A DNA stretch of 64,000 nucleotides from Bacillus sp. FJAT-18017 (GCF_001278805.1 NZ_CP012602.1:289001-353000), one strand, 5' to 3'; shown: positions 52,150 through 61,419, counted from the first letter of the stretch. The notes: generated from the letters alone by a model not told the origin. Numbers and translations: made by a program.

Positions 52150-52521
52150 GTGAAAACATTCATCATCATTGGGGCTGTTAACGCATTTCTGGCAGTTGCC
52201 CTGGGAGCATTCGGAGCACATGGCCTGGAGGGGCGGGTTGAACCGAAATATCTTGAGACTTGGAAGACTGGAGTAACCTATCAGATGTTCCATGCAGCTG
52301 GACTTTTAGTGATAGGGCTCATCCTCGGAAAGATACCAGCAGCCTCCTTGTTTACTACCTCAGGTTGGCTGATGCTAACCGGAATTATTTTGTTCAGTGG
52401 TAGTCTATATGTTTTAACCCTGACAAAAATTAGTATTCTTGGTGCCATTACTCCTCTTGGGGGAGTCGCATTCCTGGCTGCATGGGTATTAATTGTCATT
52501 GGTGCAACAAAGTATCTTTAA
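52150..52521 (+). CDS. ywdK: DUF423 membrane protein YwdK
   Basis: A 123-residue membrane protein with four hydrophobic segments and the DUF423 marks NAFLAVALGAFGAHGLEGR near the start and ITPLGGVAFLAAWVLIV at the end. Function unknown. The GTG start has TAGGGGGAA upstream and lies 12 nt after ywdI, so they form an operon. Confidence 0.93.
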   Translation: MKTFIIIGAVNAFLAVALGAFGAHGLEGRVEPKYLETWKTGVTYQMFHAAGLLVIGLILGKIPAASLFTTSGWLMLTGIILFSGSLYVLTLTKISILGAITPLGGVAFLAAWVLIVIGATKYL

Positions 52522-52523
52522 AA

Positions 52524-52570
52524 AAGAGGAGGACAATCCATATTGGCTTGCCCTCCTCTTCATTTTATTT
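52524..52570 (+). terminator. Terminator after ywdK
   Basis: AAGAGGAGG (52524-52532) pairs with CCTCCTCTT (52552-52560) around a 19-nt loop, then CATTTTATTT. It lies between convergent ywdK and gerQ. Confidence 0.8.
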
Positions 52571-52578
52571 CATTTAAC

Positions 52579-53136
52579 CTAACGCGGCGGAAGGGTGCTC
52601 TGGCCATGTCCGGGTCCGCCGCTGCTGCTAAACCCGCCACCACCACCAAAAGTGCCACCGCCACCGGCTGCAAATGGGTATTCATACTCAATTTCTTCAT
52701 CAAATGTTACATAATCAAGATATACCATCAATAGCAGATAACGCATCCCTGTTTGTGGATCACTAAGAATAATATGGTCACGACCGGCAGCTTCAATTAT
52801 CCCTTTGAAAACCTGCTGCCGTCTTTGCCCATCCCGAGTCCCTTCAAACGTCATATATACCGTTGCCAGCTTCCCTCGGTTCAAGCGAAGGATATTCTCA
52901 ATATAGGATTCTTCCATTGGCAGCATCCCAGGAACTTGTGGGCCAGCCGTTGTCGGGGCGCTCTGTGGAAAAGGCGCTTGAAAACCGCCTCCGCCTCCAT
53001 AGCCGCCCATTTGACCTCCTCCGTAGCCGCCCCCAAAAGACTGTTGTTGCATACCAGGGCCTACAGGTGCCCCTCCTGTTCCTGAATAGGGCTGATAGCC
53101 TTGTTGGCCAGCATTATTATTTCCGTAAGGATACAT
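52579..53136 (-). CDS. gerQ: Spore coat protein GerQ (YwdL)
   Basis: GerQ is a coat protein needed to localise the cortex-lytic enzyme CwlJ during germination. In B. subtilis it is crosslinked by transglutaminase Tgl. The 185-residue protein has a low-complexity Gly/Gln/Tyr-rich N-terminus (1-70), the conserved core ESYIENILRLNRGKLATVYM, RRQQVFKGIIEAAGRDHIIL and MRYLLLMVYLDYVTFDEE, and a Gly-rich tail. ATG 53136 is used because GAGGAGG lies 8 nt upstream. No lysine occurs before residue 80 or so, whereas B. subtilis GerQ is reported to be crosslinked through lysines at its extreme N-terminus. Confidence 0.93.
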   Translation of the reverse strand: MYPYGNNNAGQQGYQPYSGTGGAPVGPGMQQQSFGGGYGGGQMGGYGGGGGFQAPFPQSAPTTAGPQVPGMLPMEESYIENILRLNRGKLATVYMTFEGTRDGQRRQQVFKGIIEAAGRDHIILSDPQTGMRYLLLMVYLDYVTFDEEIEYEYPFAAGGGGTFGGGGGFSSSGGPGHGQSTLPPR

Positions 53137-53331
53137 TTGCATTCCCTCCTCATAAATTGCGCATTGGAGGTCGGCCGACGGGTCAGCCTCCGCTGCCATT
53201 ATTGCCGATTTTCCAATTCCAAGGTTAGGGATTCTACCTTTTCGGAATTGAAGACTCGCTGTTTCAATCATATGAGGTAAAATGCCGATTTAGTACTTCA
53301 AGAAGAGTGCTGTTAGTCAAGGAAGATACAA

Positions 53332-53369
53332 TAAAAATGCTCCCGCCACGTTAAATCGGGGCGGGAGCA
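53332..53369 (-). terminator. Rho-independent terminator of hemQ
   Basis: TGCTCCCGCC (53338-53347) and GGCGGGAGCA (53360-53369) form a 10-bp stem; TTTTTATTG follows on the reverse strand. Confidence 0.9.
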
Positions 53370-53374
53370 CATTT

Positions 53375-54118
53375 TTAAATACTGAAGAAGCTTTCAACCT
53401 TTTCTTCGGCAAGGATATTGCCGACAAAGAACGAGCCGAATTCGCCATAACGGGCACTAACTTCATCAAAGCGCATCTCGTATACGAGCTTTTTGAACTG
53501 AAGCACATCGTCAGAGAACAATGTGACGCCCCATTCATAATCATCAAAGCCCACGGAGCCTGTTATAATTTGTTTGACCTTTCCTGCGTATTGACGGCCA
53601 ATCATGCCATGGCTGTACATAAGCTTCCGGCGATCCTCCATCGGAAGCATATACCAGTTGTCATTACCTTGGCGGCGCTTATCCATTGGGTAGAAGCAAA
53701 CATATTTTGCTTTAGGCAGTATAGGATACAGCCTTGCGCGTACATGAGGGTTTTCGTATGGATTTTCGCCGTCCTTCAAATAATTGCTTAATTCCACTAC
53801 TGATACATAGGAATGGGCGGGAATTGTATATTCAGCAAGTTTCGATTTATTGAACTCTGTTTCAATTTCATTCAATTCCTCCATAGTAGGGCGGAGAATC
53901 ATCATCATGAAATCAGCTTTTTGGCCGACAACAGTATAGAGTGCATGGCTGCCATCTTTGCTTTCCTGAGTCGCATTCCACTTTTCTACAAGGCCCATGA
54001 ATTCGTTTATGGCGGCCTGGCGTTCATCCGCAGGCGTCATTTTCCATGTCGTCCAATCGACGCTTCTAAAATCATGCAAACAATACCATCCATCAAGCGT
54101 TTGTGCAGCTTCGCTCAT
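53375..54118 (-). CDS. hemQ: Coproheme decarboxylase ChdC (HemQ, YwfI)
   Basis: ChdC converts coproheme to heme b in the coproporphyrin-dependent route of Gram-positive bacteria. The 247-residue protein has the chlorite dismutase-like fold, with catalytic Tyr143 in CFYPMDKRR and proximal heme His170 in [25 protein letters not shown] and [14 protein letters not shown] are further family marks. GGGAGTGATTTGA precedes the ATG. It is divergent from pta, as in B. subtilis (ywfI next to pta). Confidence 0.96.
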   Translation of the reverse strand: MSEAAQTLDGWYCLHDFRSVDWTTWKMTPADERQAAINEFMGLVEKWNATQESKDGSHALYTVVGQKADFMMMILRPTMEELNEIETEFNKSKLAEYTIPAHSYVSVVELSNYLKDGENPYENPHVRARLYPILPKAKYVCFYPMDKRRQGNDNWYMLPMEDRRKLMYSHGMIGRQYAGKVKQIITGSVGFDDYEWGVTLFSDDVLQFKKLVYEMRFDEVSARYGEFGSFFVGNILAEEKVESFFSI

Positions 54119-54588
54119 TCAAATCACTCCCGATTCGTTCTACTCTTTATACCCGTCTACTATATCATAGTTTCGCCAAAAACCCCCAATAGATGCCCTT
54201 TAATAACCTCTCCGTTTAATTACTGGTAAAAAAGGATATTTTGACAAAAGAAAGCTGAAAATATAGTGAAACTTCCATCCCTGTGTTCTTCAATTGTGGT
54301 TAGTCGCACAAAGCCCGGTAACGCTAGGACCTAATAAATCGTATCTCATCAATCGGGCTTTTACAGGCAGCTGATCCCCGCCATATTTCTTGTTTGTGAA
54401 ATTAATTTTGGCGCAGGTCTTACTGCCCGAGAATACGGGGTAAGAGCGTTGTATGGAAGAGTCTAATTCCACAGCCAATCTCTCGAAATTTTTAAAAAGA
54501 CTGACATTTTTGGCGGAACGGTATTTTTCTTGAATTTTAGTGTCAGTGGGTTATCCTGAATATGTGTTAAAAAGGAGGAAGAATTAAC
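54119..54588. other. 470-nt divergent control region between hemQ and pta
   Basis: No gene is seen. A possible pta promoter is TTGAAT (54530-54535), 16 nt, TATCCT (54552-54557). Further upstream AGCCCG (about 54312) could pair with CGGGCT followed by TTTT (54354-54362) across a long loop, which may be a leader structure. No CcpA cre site was recognised, although pta is CcpA-controlled in B. subtilis. Confidence 0.4.
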
Positions 54589-55566
54589 GTGAGTGATTTA
54601 TTTGAAGGAATTAAGCAAAAGATTTCCGGTAATAACCTAAGGATTGTTTTTCCTGAGGGCCTGGATGAAAGAATCCTTAAGGCAGCGGGACGCCTGGCTG
54701 CAGAGGGTATCCTTACTCCTGTAATTATCGGCAATATTGAAGAGGTACAGGCAAAGGCCAAGCAGTTGGACGTATCCCTTGAAGCTGCGGAAATTTATGA
54801 CCCAGCCAATTATTTAATGATGGACGAGCTTGTTGCATCCTTTGTTGAGCGTAGAAAGGGTAAAGCCAGTGAAGAAGATGCTCGCAGGATCTTGCTCGAT
54901 GAAAACTATTTTGGAACTATGCTTGTTTATGCGAATAAAGCGGACGGGCTCGTTAGCGGTGCAGCTCATTCAACTGCTGATACGGTGCGGCCTGCTTTGC
55001 AAATTATTAAAACAAAAGAAGGTGTCTCTAAAACATCTGGTGTATTCCTGATGGTTCGCGGAGATGAACAATATGTGTTTGCGGATTGCGCAATTAATAT
55101 TGCACCTGACAGCAATGACCTAGCTGAAATTGCAATCGAGAGTGCGCGGACTGCGAGAATGTTCGATATGGAGCCGCGTGTTGCGATGCTGAGCTTTTCG
55201 ACAAAAGGATCTGCCAAATCACCGGAAACAGAAAAGGTTATGGCAGCGGTGGAAGAGGCTAAGCGCCGTGACCCTCTGTTAATCATCGATGGTGAATTCC
55301 AATTTGATGCCGCGTTTGTTCCTTCTGTTGCGGCAGCTAAGGCCCCAGATTCCGTCCTACAGGGCAATGCGAACGTCTTTGTATTCCCTAGCCTTGAAGC
55401 TGGTAATATTGGCTACAAAATTGCCCAGCGGTTGGGTAACTTTGAAGCGGTCGGCCCGCTTCTCCAAGGGTTGAACCGCCCGGTCAATGACCTGTCACGA
55501 GGATGCAACACGGATGATGTGTATAACCTGGCGTTGCTTACAGCGGCGCAAGCGTTAATGCAGTAG
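54589..55566 (+). CDS. pta: Phosphate acetyltransferase Pta
   Basis: Pta interconverts acetyl-CoA and acetyl phosphate for overflow metabolism. The 325-residue short form covers the phosphotransacetylase fold: LRIVFPEGLDERILKAAGRL, GAAHSTADTVRPALQIIKT, DCAINIAPDSNDLAEIA, MLSFSTKGSAKSPETEKVM and the C-terminal GLNRPVNDLSRGC. GTG start with AAGGAGGAAG 7-9 nt upstream. Monocistronic. Confidence 0.96.
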   Translation: MSDLFEGIKQKISGNNLRIVFPEGLDERILKAAGRLAAEGILTPVIIGNIEEVQAKAKQLDVSLEAAEIYDPANYLMMDELVASFVERRKGKASEEDARRILLDENYFGTMLVYANKADGLVSGAAHSTADTVRPALQIIKTKEGVSKTSGVFLMVRGDEQYVFADCAINIAPDSNDLAEIAIESARTARMFDMEPRVAMLSFSTKGSAKSPETEKVMAAVEEAKRRDPLLIIDGEFQFDAAFVPSVAAAKAPDSVLQGNANVFVFPSLEAGNIGYKIAQRLGNFEAVGPLLQGLNRPVNDLSRGCNTDDVYNLALLTAAQALMQ

Positions 55567-55585
55567 ACCTATAAAACATAAAATT

Positions 55586-55617
55586 AGCCCGGCCTTTAGT
55601 GGACCGGGCTTTTGTGT
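55586..55617 (+). terminator. Rho-independent terminator of pta
   Basis: AGCCCGG (55586-55592) pairs with CCGGGCT (55604-55610), then TTTGTG. Confidence 0.8.
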
Positions 55618-55628
55618 GTTGTGTTGTT

Positions 55629-56429
55629 TTAGATAATAAGGAGCAAGCTGAGTGCCATGACAGCCATCCCTGCAATAAGCCCATATATTGGAAGATGGGT
55701 TTCATCGTATTTTCGTGCGGCGGGCAGCAATTCGTCCAGTGAAATGAAGACCATGATGCCGGCAACGGCCGCAAAGATTACCCCAAACATGATGTCGTTA
55801 AGGAAAGGCATAAGAAATAGATAGGCAACGAGAGCCCCAATCGGCTCGGATAAGCCAGAGAGGAAGGATAGCTTGAATGCCTTCTTCTTATCTCCTGTAG
55901 CAAAATATACCGGTACAGAAACGGCAATTCCCTCAGGAATGTTATGAATGGCAATTGCAATCGCAATGGCAACGCCAAGAGCCGGGTTCTGGATTGCGGA
56001 AGTGAAAGTCGCGATCCCTTCCGGAAAGTTGTGGATGCCAATGGCCAATGCAGTGAATGTTCCCATTTTTAACAAAGCTGGATCTTTTACGATAGCACCA
56101 GGCTGCATCTCTTCAACCTTTTTCAATTCATGTGGGTTGCCTTGTTTAGGGATTAATTTGTCTATTAAGGCAATCAAGAGAATTCCGCCAAAGAAGCTGA
56201 AAACTGTTGCCCAGTTTCCCCCTTTTGCCCCCAATTCTGCGACAAGGGCGATTTTGGCCTTTTGGAAAATCTCAATCATTGATACATAAATCATGACTCC
56301 AGCTGAGAAGCCGAGGGTCACTGATAAGAACTTTGTATTTGTTGTCGAAGTAAAAAATGCCATTAAACTTCCTATTCCAGTTGCAAGACCCGCAAACAGT
56401 GTCAGTCCAAAGGCGAAAAGGATTTCCAT
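55629..56429 (-). CDS. ZIP-family metal transporter (ZupT-like)
   Basis: A 266-residue membrane protein with eight predicted segments that imports divalent metals such as zinc. The two metal-site helices are [20 protein letters not shown] and [20 protein letters not shown], each with the ZIP HNxPEG motif. ATG 56429 is chosen because AAAGGGG lies 7 nt upstream; the frame reaches back to 56459. Monocistronic, convergent with pta. Confidence 0.92.
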   Translation of the reverse strand: MEILFAFGLTLFAGLATGIGSLMAFFTSTTNTKFLSVTLGFSAGVMIYVSMIEIFQKAKIALVAELGAKGGNWATVFSFFGGILLIALIDKLIPKQGNPHELKKVEEMQPGAIVKDPALLKMGTFTALAIGIHNFPEGIATFTSAIQNPALGVAIAIAIAIHNIPEGIAVSVPVYFATGDKKKAFKLSFLSGLSEPIGALVAYLFLMPFLNDIMFGVIFAAVAGIMVFISLDELLPAARKYDETHLPIYGLIAGMAVMALSLLLII

Positions 56430-56629
56430 ATTCATTCCCCTTTCTTGTGTAAAAACCACTTCTATAAAGTATTGAAGAACCCGGGGAGAGGATACTCTTT
56501 TTCGGGCTGCTTCGCTTGTAAAATTAATATATGCCCTTGGTTTAAAATGTTTCCTTTGCTCAACATTTTATCTTATGGGAAAAACCTAGTCCATCATTAA
56601 AAACCGGAAAAGTGTTTTCTTTTATAGGT

Positions 56630-56660
56630 TTGATGGGCTTTGTCGTTATTATGCTATAAT
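56630..56660 (+). promoter_or_regulatory. Candidate promoter of lipL
   Basis: TTGATG (56630-56635) and a perfect TATAAT (56655-56660) are separated by 19 nt, slightly long. The -10 box is 32 nt before the start codon. Confidence 0.45.
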
Positions 56661-56691
56661 AACACCACATAATTGAACTGGAGGCACCACC

Positions 56692-57534
56692 ATGAAAGAC
56701 AGTGCAACATCGCTGCTGTGGCAGGAACAGTGGCGGCTTATCGACCAATCTACCACAGGGCTGCTAATGCCAGCCATCCAATCCTTTGCCATAGACGACA
56801 CATTATGTGCATCTGTTGGCTCACATCTTGCACCAGCTACAGCACGAACCTGGGTGCATCATGATACAGTAGTCCTGGGTATTCAGGATACAAAGCTGCC
56901 ATATCTTAAAGAAGGCCTTGCCTATCTTTATTCCAAGGGATTTACACCTATTGTAAGGAACTCGGGAGGCCTTGCCGTCGTACTTGATAAAGGAGTCTTG
57001 AATATTTCACTTATTTTACCCGAAAAAGAAAAAGGAATAGACATTAATAGGGGCTATGACGCAATGTTGGAGCTTATTCGCTGCATGTTCGCTGATTGGG
57101 GAAAAGAAATTGAAGCACGGGAAATTATTGGATCATACTGCCCTGGCAGCTATGATTTGAGTATTGGCGGCAAGAAGTTTGCCGGAATTTCTCAAAGAAG
57201 GCTCAGAAAAGGGGTAGCTGTTCAAATCTATTTAAGTGTGGAAGAGAGCGGCGGAAGTAGGGCGGAATTAATAAGAGAGTTTTATTCACTCGCCTTAAAA
57301 GGGGAACAAACAAAATTTAGCTATCCCGAAGTGAAGCCGGAAGTGATGGCAAGCCTGTCTGAACTGCTTGGCACGCCACTTACAGTGCAGGATGTCATGC
57401 TAAAACTTCTTATCGAGCTAAAAAAAATGAGCAGTCTTCTTTACTCCGGCCAGTTGACCCCGCATGAGCTTGAGCTTTTGCCAGGATACTCTGCCCGGAT
57501 TGCTGAACGGAATGGCACATTACAAAAGCCGTAA
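56692..57534 (+). CDS. lipL: Octanoyl-[GcvH]:protein N-octanoyltransferase LipL (YwfL)
   Basis: LipL moves octanoyl groups from GcvH to the E2 subunits of 2-oxoacid dehydrogenases in lipoate synthesis. The 280-residue protein has [40 protein letters not shown] with the acyl-accepting Cys at 150 (same number as in B. subtilis) and the substrate Lys in GGKKFAG. ACTGGAGG precedes the ATG. The TTGATG/TATAAT promoter upstream indicates its own transcript. Confidence 0.95.
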   Translation: MKDSATSLLWQEQWRLIDQSTTGLLMPAIQSFAIDDTLCASVGSHLAPATARTWVHHDTVVLGIQDTKLPYLKEGLAYLYSKGFTPIVRNSGGLAVVLDKGVLNISLILPEKEKGIDINRGYDAMLELIRCMFADWGKEIEAREIIGSYCPGSYDLSIGGKKFAGISQRRLRKGVAVQIYLSVEESGGSRAELIREFYSLALKGEQTKFSYPEVKPEVMASLSELLGTPLTVQDVMLKLLIELKKMSSLLYSGQLTPHELELLPGYSARIAERNGTLQKP

Positions 57535-57558
57535 CCCAAGAATGGATTTACGGCTTTT
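57524..57558. terminator. Terminator overlapping the end of lipL, bidirectional
   Basis: AAAAGCCGTAA (57524-57534, containing the stop codon) pairs with TTACGGCTTTT (57548-57558). The T-rich arm serves + strand transcripts; the A-rich arm gives a T run for the leftward rsfA gene. Confidence 0.85.
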
Positions 57559-57598
57559 GATTGTTGTTATCATCTTCGGCTTGCTCGATTTCAGTTAG

Positions 57599-58411
57599 TC
57601 ATTCAGCAACCATTTCAAGGTTTCCGTTCCGGTCCATCTTGAATTTAGTCGCCGGACGCTCCTCTTCCTCGAATAAGACAAGCTTACGGGCTTTGTTCAT
57701 GATTTTTAATAGTGTTTCGTAATCTTCTTGAATGACTCCTGTATTTTGTTCAAGATCATTTATTTTTGTTTCCATCTCCTCATTTTGCTTGCGGAGGTTG
57801 GCGATTTCCCGCTTCAATCTTTCATTCTCACTTTTTAACGCCTCAACATGTGCGTTGTTACTATCATAATTCTGCAAGAAAGAAATGACAGTTTGCATTG
57901 TTAAACCTTGCCCGCCATGCTGGAACCCTGTCCCCGTTTGGGAAGTTACTAAAGCCGGTTGTGAAACTGTGAATCTGTTAGCAGGAACCTTTGCTTCTGC
58001 ATGCTTGCTATTAAGCTCCTCAACCATCTTCTCCAGGTCAAAGCTCTCTGGCTGCTTTAAAGGTTGTGTATCGAATTCAACTGCTGTTTCCATAGAGACT
58101 CCAGTAGTACTGAATTCTTCGTTGACTTCAACAGGAGGGGTGTAAAGCAGCTTCTTTTTGCCGCCTTGATCCTTTCCTAGCATACGCTGGCGTTGTTTTC
58201 GCTGTTTTTTGGCAAGCTGAAGTGCCTTTTCATACGTATGACGCACGACTGCATTCCATCTGAACCCGCATGCTGCCGAAGTTCGATCAAGCTTGTCCCC
58301 AACCTCTTCAAAGGCATTAAGCTGGGTGCTTCCTTCCCTTACATGGCGAAGCACTGTTTCAGCTAACAATAAATCATCCTCTTCTGTCCAGGCATCCTGG
58401 CGCACCTTCAT
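57599..58411 (-). CDS. rsfA: Forespore-specific transcription factor RsfA
   Basis: RsfA fine-tunes sigma-F and sigma-G dependent genes in the forespore. The 270-residue protein starts with a Myb/SANT-like domain ([40 protein letters not shown]), then a basic stretch, and ends with a long leucine-rich coiled coil (about 190-250). ATG 58411 is chosen because AAGGAG lies 9 nt upstream; earlier in-frame ATGs lack one. A forespore-type promoter is found about 110 nt upstream. Confidence 0.93.
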   Translation of the reverse strand: MKVRQDAWTEEDDLLLAETVLRHVREGSTQLNAFEEVGDKLDRTSAACGFRWNAVVRHTYEKALQLAKKQRKQRQRMLGKDQGGKKKLLYTPPVEVNEEFSTTGVSMETAVEFDTQPLKQPESFDLEKMVEELNSKHAEAKVPANRFTVSQPALVTSQTGTGFQHGGQGLTMQTVISFLQNYDSNNAHVEALKSENERLKREIANLRKQNEEMETKINDLEQNTGVIQEDYETLLKIMNKARKLVLFEEEERPATKFKMDRNGNLEMVAE

Positions 58412-58517
58412 TTCGATACACTCCTTCTCTTCATTTACTTTTGTATTCATTCCAACCCAGCCTTCCAGTCTGGCAGAAATACCTGCCAATCAAAATTAAA
58501 TGTTTTGTTCCTAGCAA

Positions 58518-58547
58518 TATCATGGACACTTTTTTCAAGTTTTATAC
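58518..58547 (-). promoter_or_regulatory. Sigma-F/sigma-G type promoter of rsfA
   Basis: On the reverse strand GTATA (58547-58543), 18 nt, CATGATA (58524-58518). It fits the forespore pattern GHATR-N17-18-CATNNTA. B. subtilis rsfA is expressed in the forespore, which agrees. Confidence 0.6.
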
Positions 58548-58782
58548 AAAACGTTTGAAAGGATAGTAGAATCGGAATGTAGGTCGGCTTGCATTGGCTG
58601 TCCAGAAGCTGTAAAATACCATAGGACATATAGTGTATCCGCCGTAGTAAACGTTTCAGGCTGTAAAGATAATTAGAGTCGAAACCAATAATTCATATGT
58701 TTTTTGAACTTGAAAATTGCAAAATATAACCAATAAGCCATATGATTTGGCTGTAAAACTCCGTACCGAGAGGATGAACGGA

Positions 58783-59007
58783 ATGACTAATGAATTTCGC
58801 GTATGTGATGACTGTCAGGCAGTCAACCTCAAAACGCTTATCCCGCGCTTAAAGAAGCTTGATCCTGATGCGAAAATAGAAATTGGCTGCCAATCCTATT
58901 GTGGCCCAGGACGGAAAAAGACTTTTGCTTTTGTCAATAACAGGCCGCTTGCGGCATTGACCGAGGAAGAGTTGATTGAAAAAGTAAGCAAAAAGCTCAA
59001 AAGTTGA
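58783..59007 (+). CDS. DUF1450-type small cysteine protein
   Basis: A 74-residue cytoplasmic protein with CDDC near the N-terminus and [20 protein letters not shown], the Cys-x3-Cys-Gly pattern of DUF1450 (YuzB-like) proteins. The spacing suggests a thioredoxin-like fold holding an iron-sulfur cluster or a redox pair; function unknown. ATG 58783 is used because GAGAGG lies 9 nt upstream; the frame runs back to 58717. A terminator follows. Confidence 0.82.
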   Translation: MTNEFRVCDDCQAVNLKTLIPRLKKLDPDAKIEIGCQSYCGPGRKKTFAFVNNRPLAALTEEELIEKVSKKLKS

Positions 59008-59008
59008 T

Positions 59009-59044
59009 AAATCATCCGGACCAGGGTGGTTTTTCTTTTTTTTA
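59009..59044 (+). terminator. Terminator after the DUF1450 gene
   Basis: AAATCATCC (59009-59017) pairs with GGGTGGTTT (59024-59032) through several G-U pairs, followed by TTCTTTTTTTTT. Confidence 0.75.
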
Positions 59045-59121
59045 AGAATTACTTTACTGTCATCATTATTTGCCATTTATTAATCTTAAATAAGATGAAC
59101 TAAAAGAATTTCATATAAATT

Positions 59122-59330
59122 GGAGCGGGAGGCACGGAGACTCCCAGTCCGCCCGCGGAAAGCGAAGTGCCTCGTGACAGGCAAAATGCGCCTCGTGACA
59201 GACAAAGGGCGTCTGTCCCTGCGATGCTAATTCCGGGGGGCTTTCCTTTGTGTCCCTGCGATGCTAATTCCGGGGAGCTTTCCTTTGTGTTCCTGCGACG
59301 ATTACTCTCAGAGGCTTCCCTTTGAGGAGT
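59122..59330 (+). repeat. Dispersed intergenic repeat, second family
   Basis: CCTCGTGACAGGCAAAATGC, GCCTCGTGACAGACAAAGGG, CGTCTGTCCCTGCGATGCTA and two copies of TTTCCTTTGTGTCCCTGCGA-like sequence are shared with the middle part of 9877-10142. Within the element the block CCCTGCGATGCTAATTCCGG recurs 45 nt later, so it is itself repetitive. No coding potential. Confidence 0.7.
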
Positions 59331-59336
59331 GGAATT

Positions 59337-59453
59337 ATGGAAAGATTTATTAAGTTCATCATTATAAAAGGTAATTGTCGAAAAATGCTGTTGGAAATTG
59401 CTGAAAGAGGGATGAATCTCAATCAAAATGGGGATATAATAGAAACAAGTTAA
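59337..59453 (+). CDS. Short open frame with good ribosome binding site, possible Spo0E-like remnant
   Basis: A 38-residue frame begins at ATG 59337, 7 nt after GAGGAG. Its second half (CRKMLLEIAERGMNLNQNGD, then IIETS) loosely resembles the LRxxMxxxAxxxGLxxxxxxxxSQxLD motif of Spo0E-type phosphatases, but TAA stands where the Gln of SQxLD would be. It could be a decayed gene, a leader peptide of ywfO or chance. Confidence 0.25.
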   Translation: MERFIKFIIIKGNCRKMLLEIAERGMNLNQNGDIIETS

Positions 59454-59471
59454 GAGGGGCAGGGAAAAGAG

Positions 59472-60767
59472 ATGGGATTTTCAGAAAAACTGAATGAGGA
59501 GAAAGTTTTTAAGGATCCCGTCCATCGCTACGTCCATGTCCGCGACAAAGTTATCTGGGATCTGATCGGAACTAGGGAGTTCCAGCGCCTCAGACGGATT
59601 AAGCAGCTTGGTACAACATTCCTGACCTTCCACGGGGCAGAGCATAGCAGATTCAGCCATTCCCTGGGTGTCTATGAGATAATCAGGAGAATTGTAGATG
59701 ATGTATTTAAAGGGCGCCCCGAATGGAATGAGGAAGACAGGCTTTTGACGCTTTGTGCTGCACTCCTCCATGACCTCGGGCACGGGCCGTTTTCACATGC
59801 GTTCGAAAAAGTATTTGATTTGGACCACGAAGAATTTACTGGGGCAATTATTCTGGGCAAAACAGAAGTGAACAAAGTCCTTGCAAGGGCTGGCAAGGAT
59901 TTTCCTAAACAGGTTGCAGAAATCATCGCGAAAACTTCGGATAAAAAACAGGTTATATCGCTCATTTCTAGCCAAATTGATGCCGATCGCATGGATTATT
60001 TGCAGAGGGATGCTTATTTTACAGGTGTTAGTTATGGCTTTTTTGATATGGAACGCATCTTGAGGGTTATGCGGCCGCGTGAGGATCAGGTAGTTTTCAA
60101 ACATAGCGGTATGCATGCCATTGAGGATTACATAATGAGCCGGTACCAGATGTACTGGCAGGTGTATTTTCATCCGGTTTCGCGGGGTGCGGAGGTAATT
60201 TTGACGAAAATCCTTCACCGTGCCAAGCATCTTCATGAAAGCGGCTATGCATTCCGAAATGAACCCCTCCACTTTTATTCTATCTTTGAAGGCACCCTTG
60301 TCTTGGAAGATTACTTGAAATTGGATGAATCAATTATCCTTTATTATTTTCAAATTTGGCAGGAGGAAGACGATGCAATCCTCAGTGATTTGTGCAGGCG
60401 ATTCGTTAACCGTAACCTGTTCAAATTCTCGGAATTCGATCCGGCCAAGGAATACAAGAAGCTTGCTGAATTGACTGGGCTGTTCAGAAGGGCGGGCATT
60501 GACCCGGATTACTACCTTGTTGTCGATTCATCCTCTGATTTGCCTTATGATTTTTACCGCCCGGGGGAAGAAGAAGAGCGCCTTCCTATTCAATTGCTGA
60601 TGAAAAATGGTGACATCAGGGAGCTGTCCAGAGAGTCCGCCATTGTTGATGCGATTTCCGGTAAAAGGCGTACCGACCATAAACTATACTTCCCGCAAGA
60701 CTTATTATTCGATGAGTCTTCGAAAAAAAATATAAAAAAGCAGATTCGCAGCATACTTGAGATATAG
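59472..60767 (+). CDS. ywfO: HD-domain phosphohydrolase YwfO (SAMHD1/dGTPase-like)
   Basis: A 431-residue cytoplasmic enzyme of the YwfO family, whose studied members hydrolyse deoxynucleoside triphosphates. Metal residues are H in HSRFSHSLGVYEI, HD in CAALLHDLGHGPFSHAFE and Asp in SSQIDADRMDYLQRDAYFTG. The last motif is characteristic of SAMHD1-like proteins. EFQRLRRIKQLGTTFLTFHG opens the domain. It is followed after 61 nt by ywgA, as in B. subtilis. Confidence 0.93.
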   Translation: MGFSEKLNEEKVFKDPVHRYVHVRDKVIWDLIGTREFQRLRRIKQLGTTFLTFHGAEHSRFSHSLGVYEIIRRIVDDVFKGRPEWNEEDRLLTLCAALLHDLGHGPFSHAFEKVFDLDHEEFTGAIILGKTEVNKVLARAGKDFPKQVAEIIAKTSDKKQVISLISSQIDADRMDYLQRDAYFTGVSYGFFDMERILRVMRPREDQVVFKHSGMHAIEDYIMSRYQMYWQVYFHPVSRGAEVILTKILHRAKHLHESGYAFRNEPLHFYSIFEGTLVLEDYLKLDESIILYYFQIWQEEDDAILSDLCRRFVNRNLFKFSEFDPAKEYKKLAELTGLFRRAGIDPDYYLVVDSSSDLPYDFYRPGEEEERLPIQLLMKNGDIRELSRESAIVDAISGKRRTDHKLYFPQDLLFDESSKKNIKKQIRSILEI

Positions 60768-60790
60768 AAAAGCGGAAGCGACCGGAGAAC
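60767..60790 (+). repeat. Short fragment of the AGCGNAAGCG dispersed repeat
   Basis: AGAAAAGCGGAAGCGACCGG after the ywfO stop matches the left end of the larger repeats at 43123 and 9877 with a few changes. Another fragment (AAAAAAGCGCAAGCG) is at about 61652. Confidence 0.4.
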
Positions 60791-60828
60791 TATTTTCTTC
60801 CCGTAAAGGGAGCAGGAGTTGAAGTAGC

Positions 60829-61338
60829 TTGTTGAATGACCATGCAAAATTGATGCATGCAGTACTTGTTTCTGGAGAAATTGTCGGAAGGAAGAAGCTG
60901 CAGAAGATGATTTATATTGCCAAAAAGATGTCCTTCCCTTTCCAGGAGCGCTTCCAGTTCCACTTTTATGGCCCCTATTCGGAAGAATTGACGCTTCGGG
61001 TGGAGGAGCTCTGCAACATGGGCTTTTTGGAAGAATGCAAGGAGAACAAAGGCGGCTATAGCCAGTACCGCTATTGCCTGACAGAGGCCGGAAGAGAGTT
61101 CCTGGCGATGAGTGGAGTGGAGATGCCGAACCTTGAGGATTGCTTTATGGATATGAATGGGCAAAACTCCCGATTCCTTGAGCTTGTCTCAACGGTACTT
61201 TATTTTGACAACCTGGAACGTCCGGAGGTTGCCGAAAAGGTCTTTACCCTTAAGAGCAAGCAGCGTTACACGGAAGAGGAAATTGAACAAGCTTACAGCT
61301 ATATATCGACCTTAAAAGAAAAAGCTAAGCTCCATTAA
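60829..61338 (+). CDS. ywgA: YwgA family protein
   Basis: A 169-residue cytoplasmic protein. GEIVGRKKLQKMIYIAKKMS and FQFHFYGPYSEELTLRVEEL resemble the start of the SocA/Panacea-like fold used by some antitoxin-type proteins, but the YwgA role is unknown. Two successive TTG codons (60829, 60832) can start it, with GGAG 11-14 nt upstream. It is probably cotranscribed with ywfO. Confidence 0.88.
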   Translation: MLNDHAKLMHAVLVSGEIVGRKKLQKMIYIAKKMSFPFQERFQFHFYGPYSEELTLRVEELCNMGFLEECKENKGGYSQYRYCLTEAGREFLAMSGVEMPNLEDCFMDMNGQNSRFLELVSTVLYFDNLERPEVAEKVFTLKSKQRYTEEEIEQAYSYISTLKEKAKLH

Positions 61339-61356
61339 TGGGAGGCTTAGCTTTTT
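61321..61356 (+). terminator. Terminator overlapping the end of ywgA
   Basis: AAAGCTAAGCTCC (from 61321) pairs with GGAGGCTTAGCTTT, then TTTACTT. The stop codon of ywgA lies in the loop. Confidence 0.85.
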
Positions 61357-61419
61357 ACTTATAGTTTTAGTAAGTCTATGAAGAGAGTAAGATTTATCTC
61401 TATTGCGCTAGCGCCCTTT

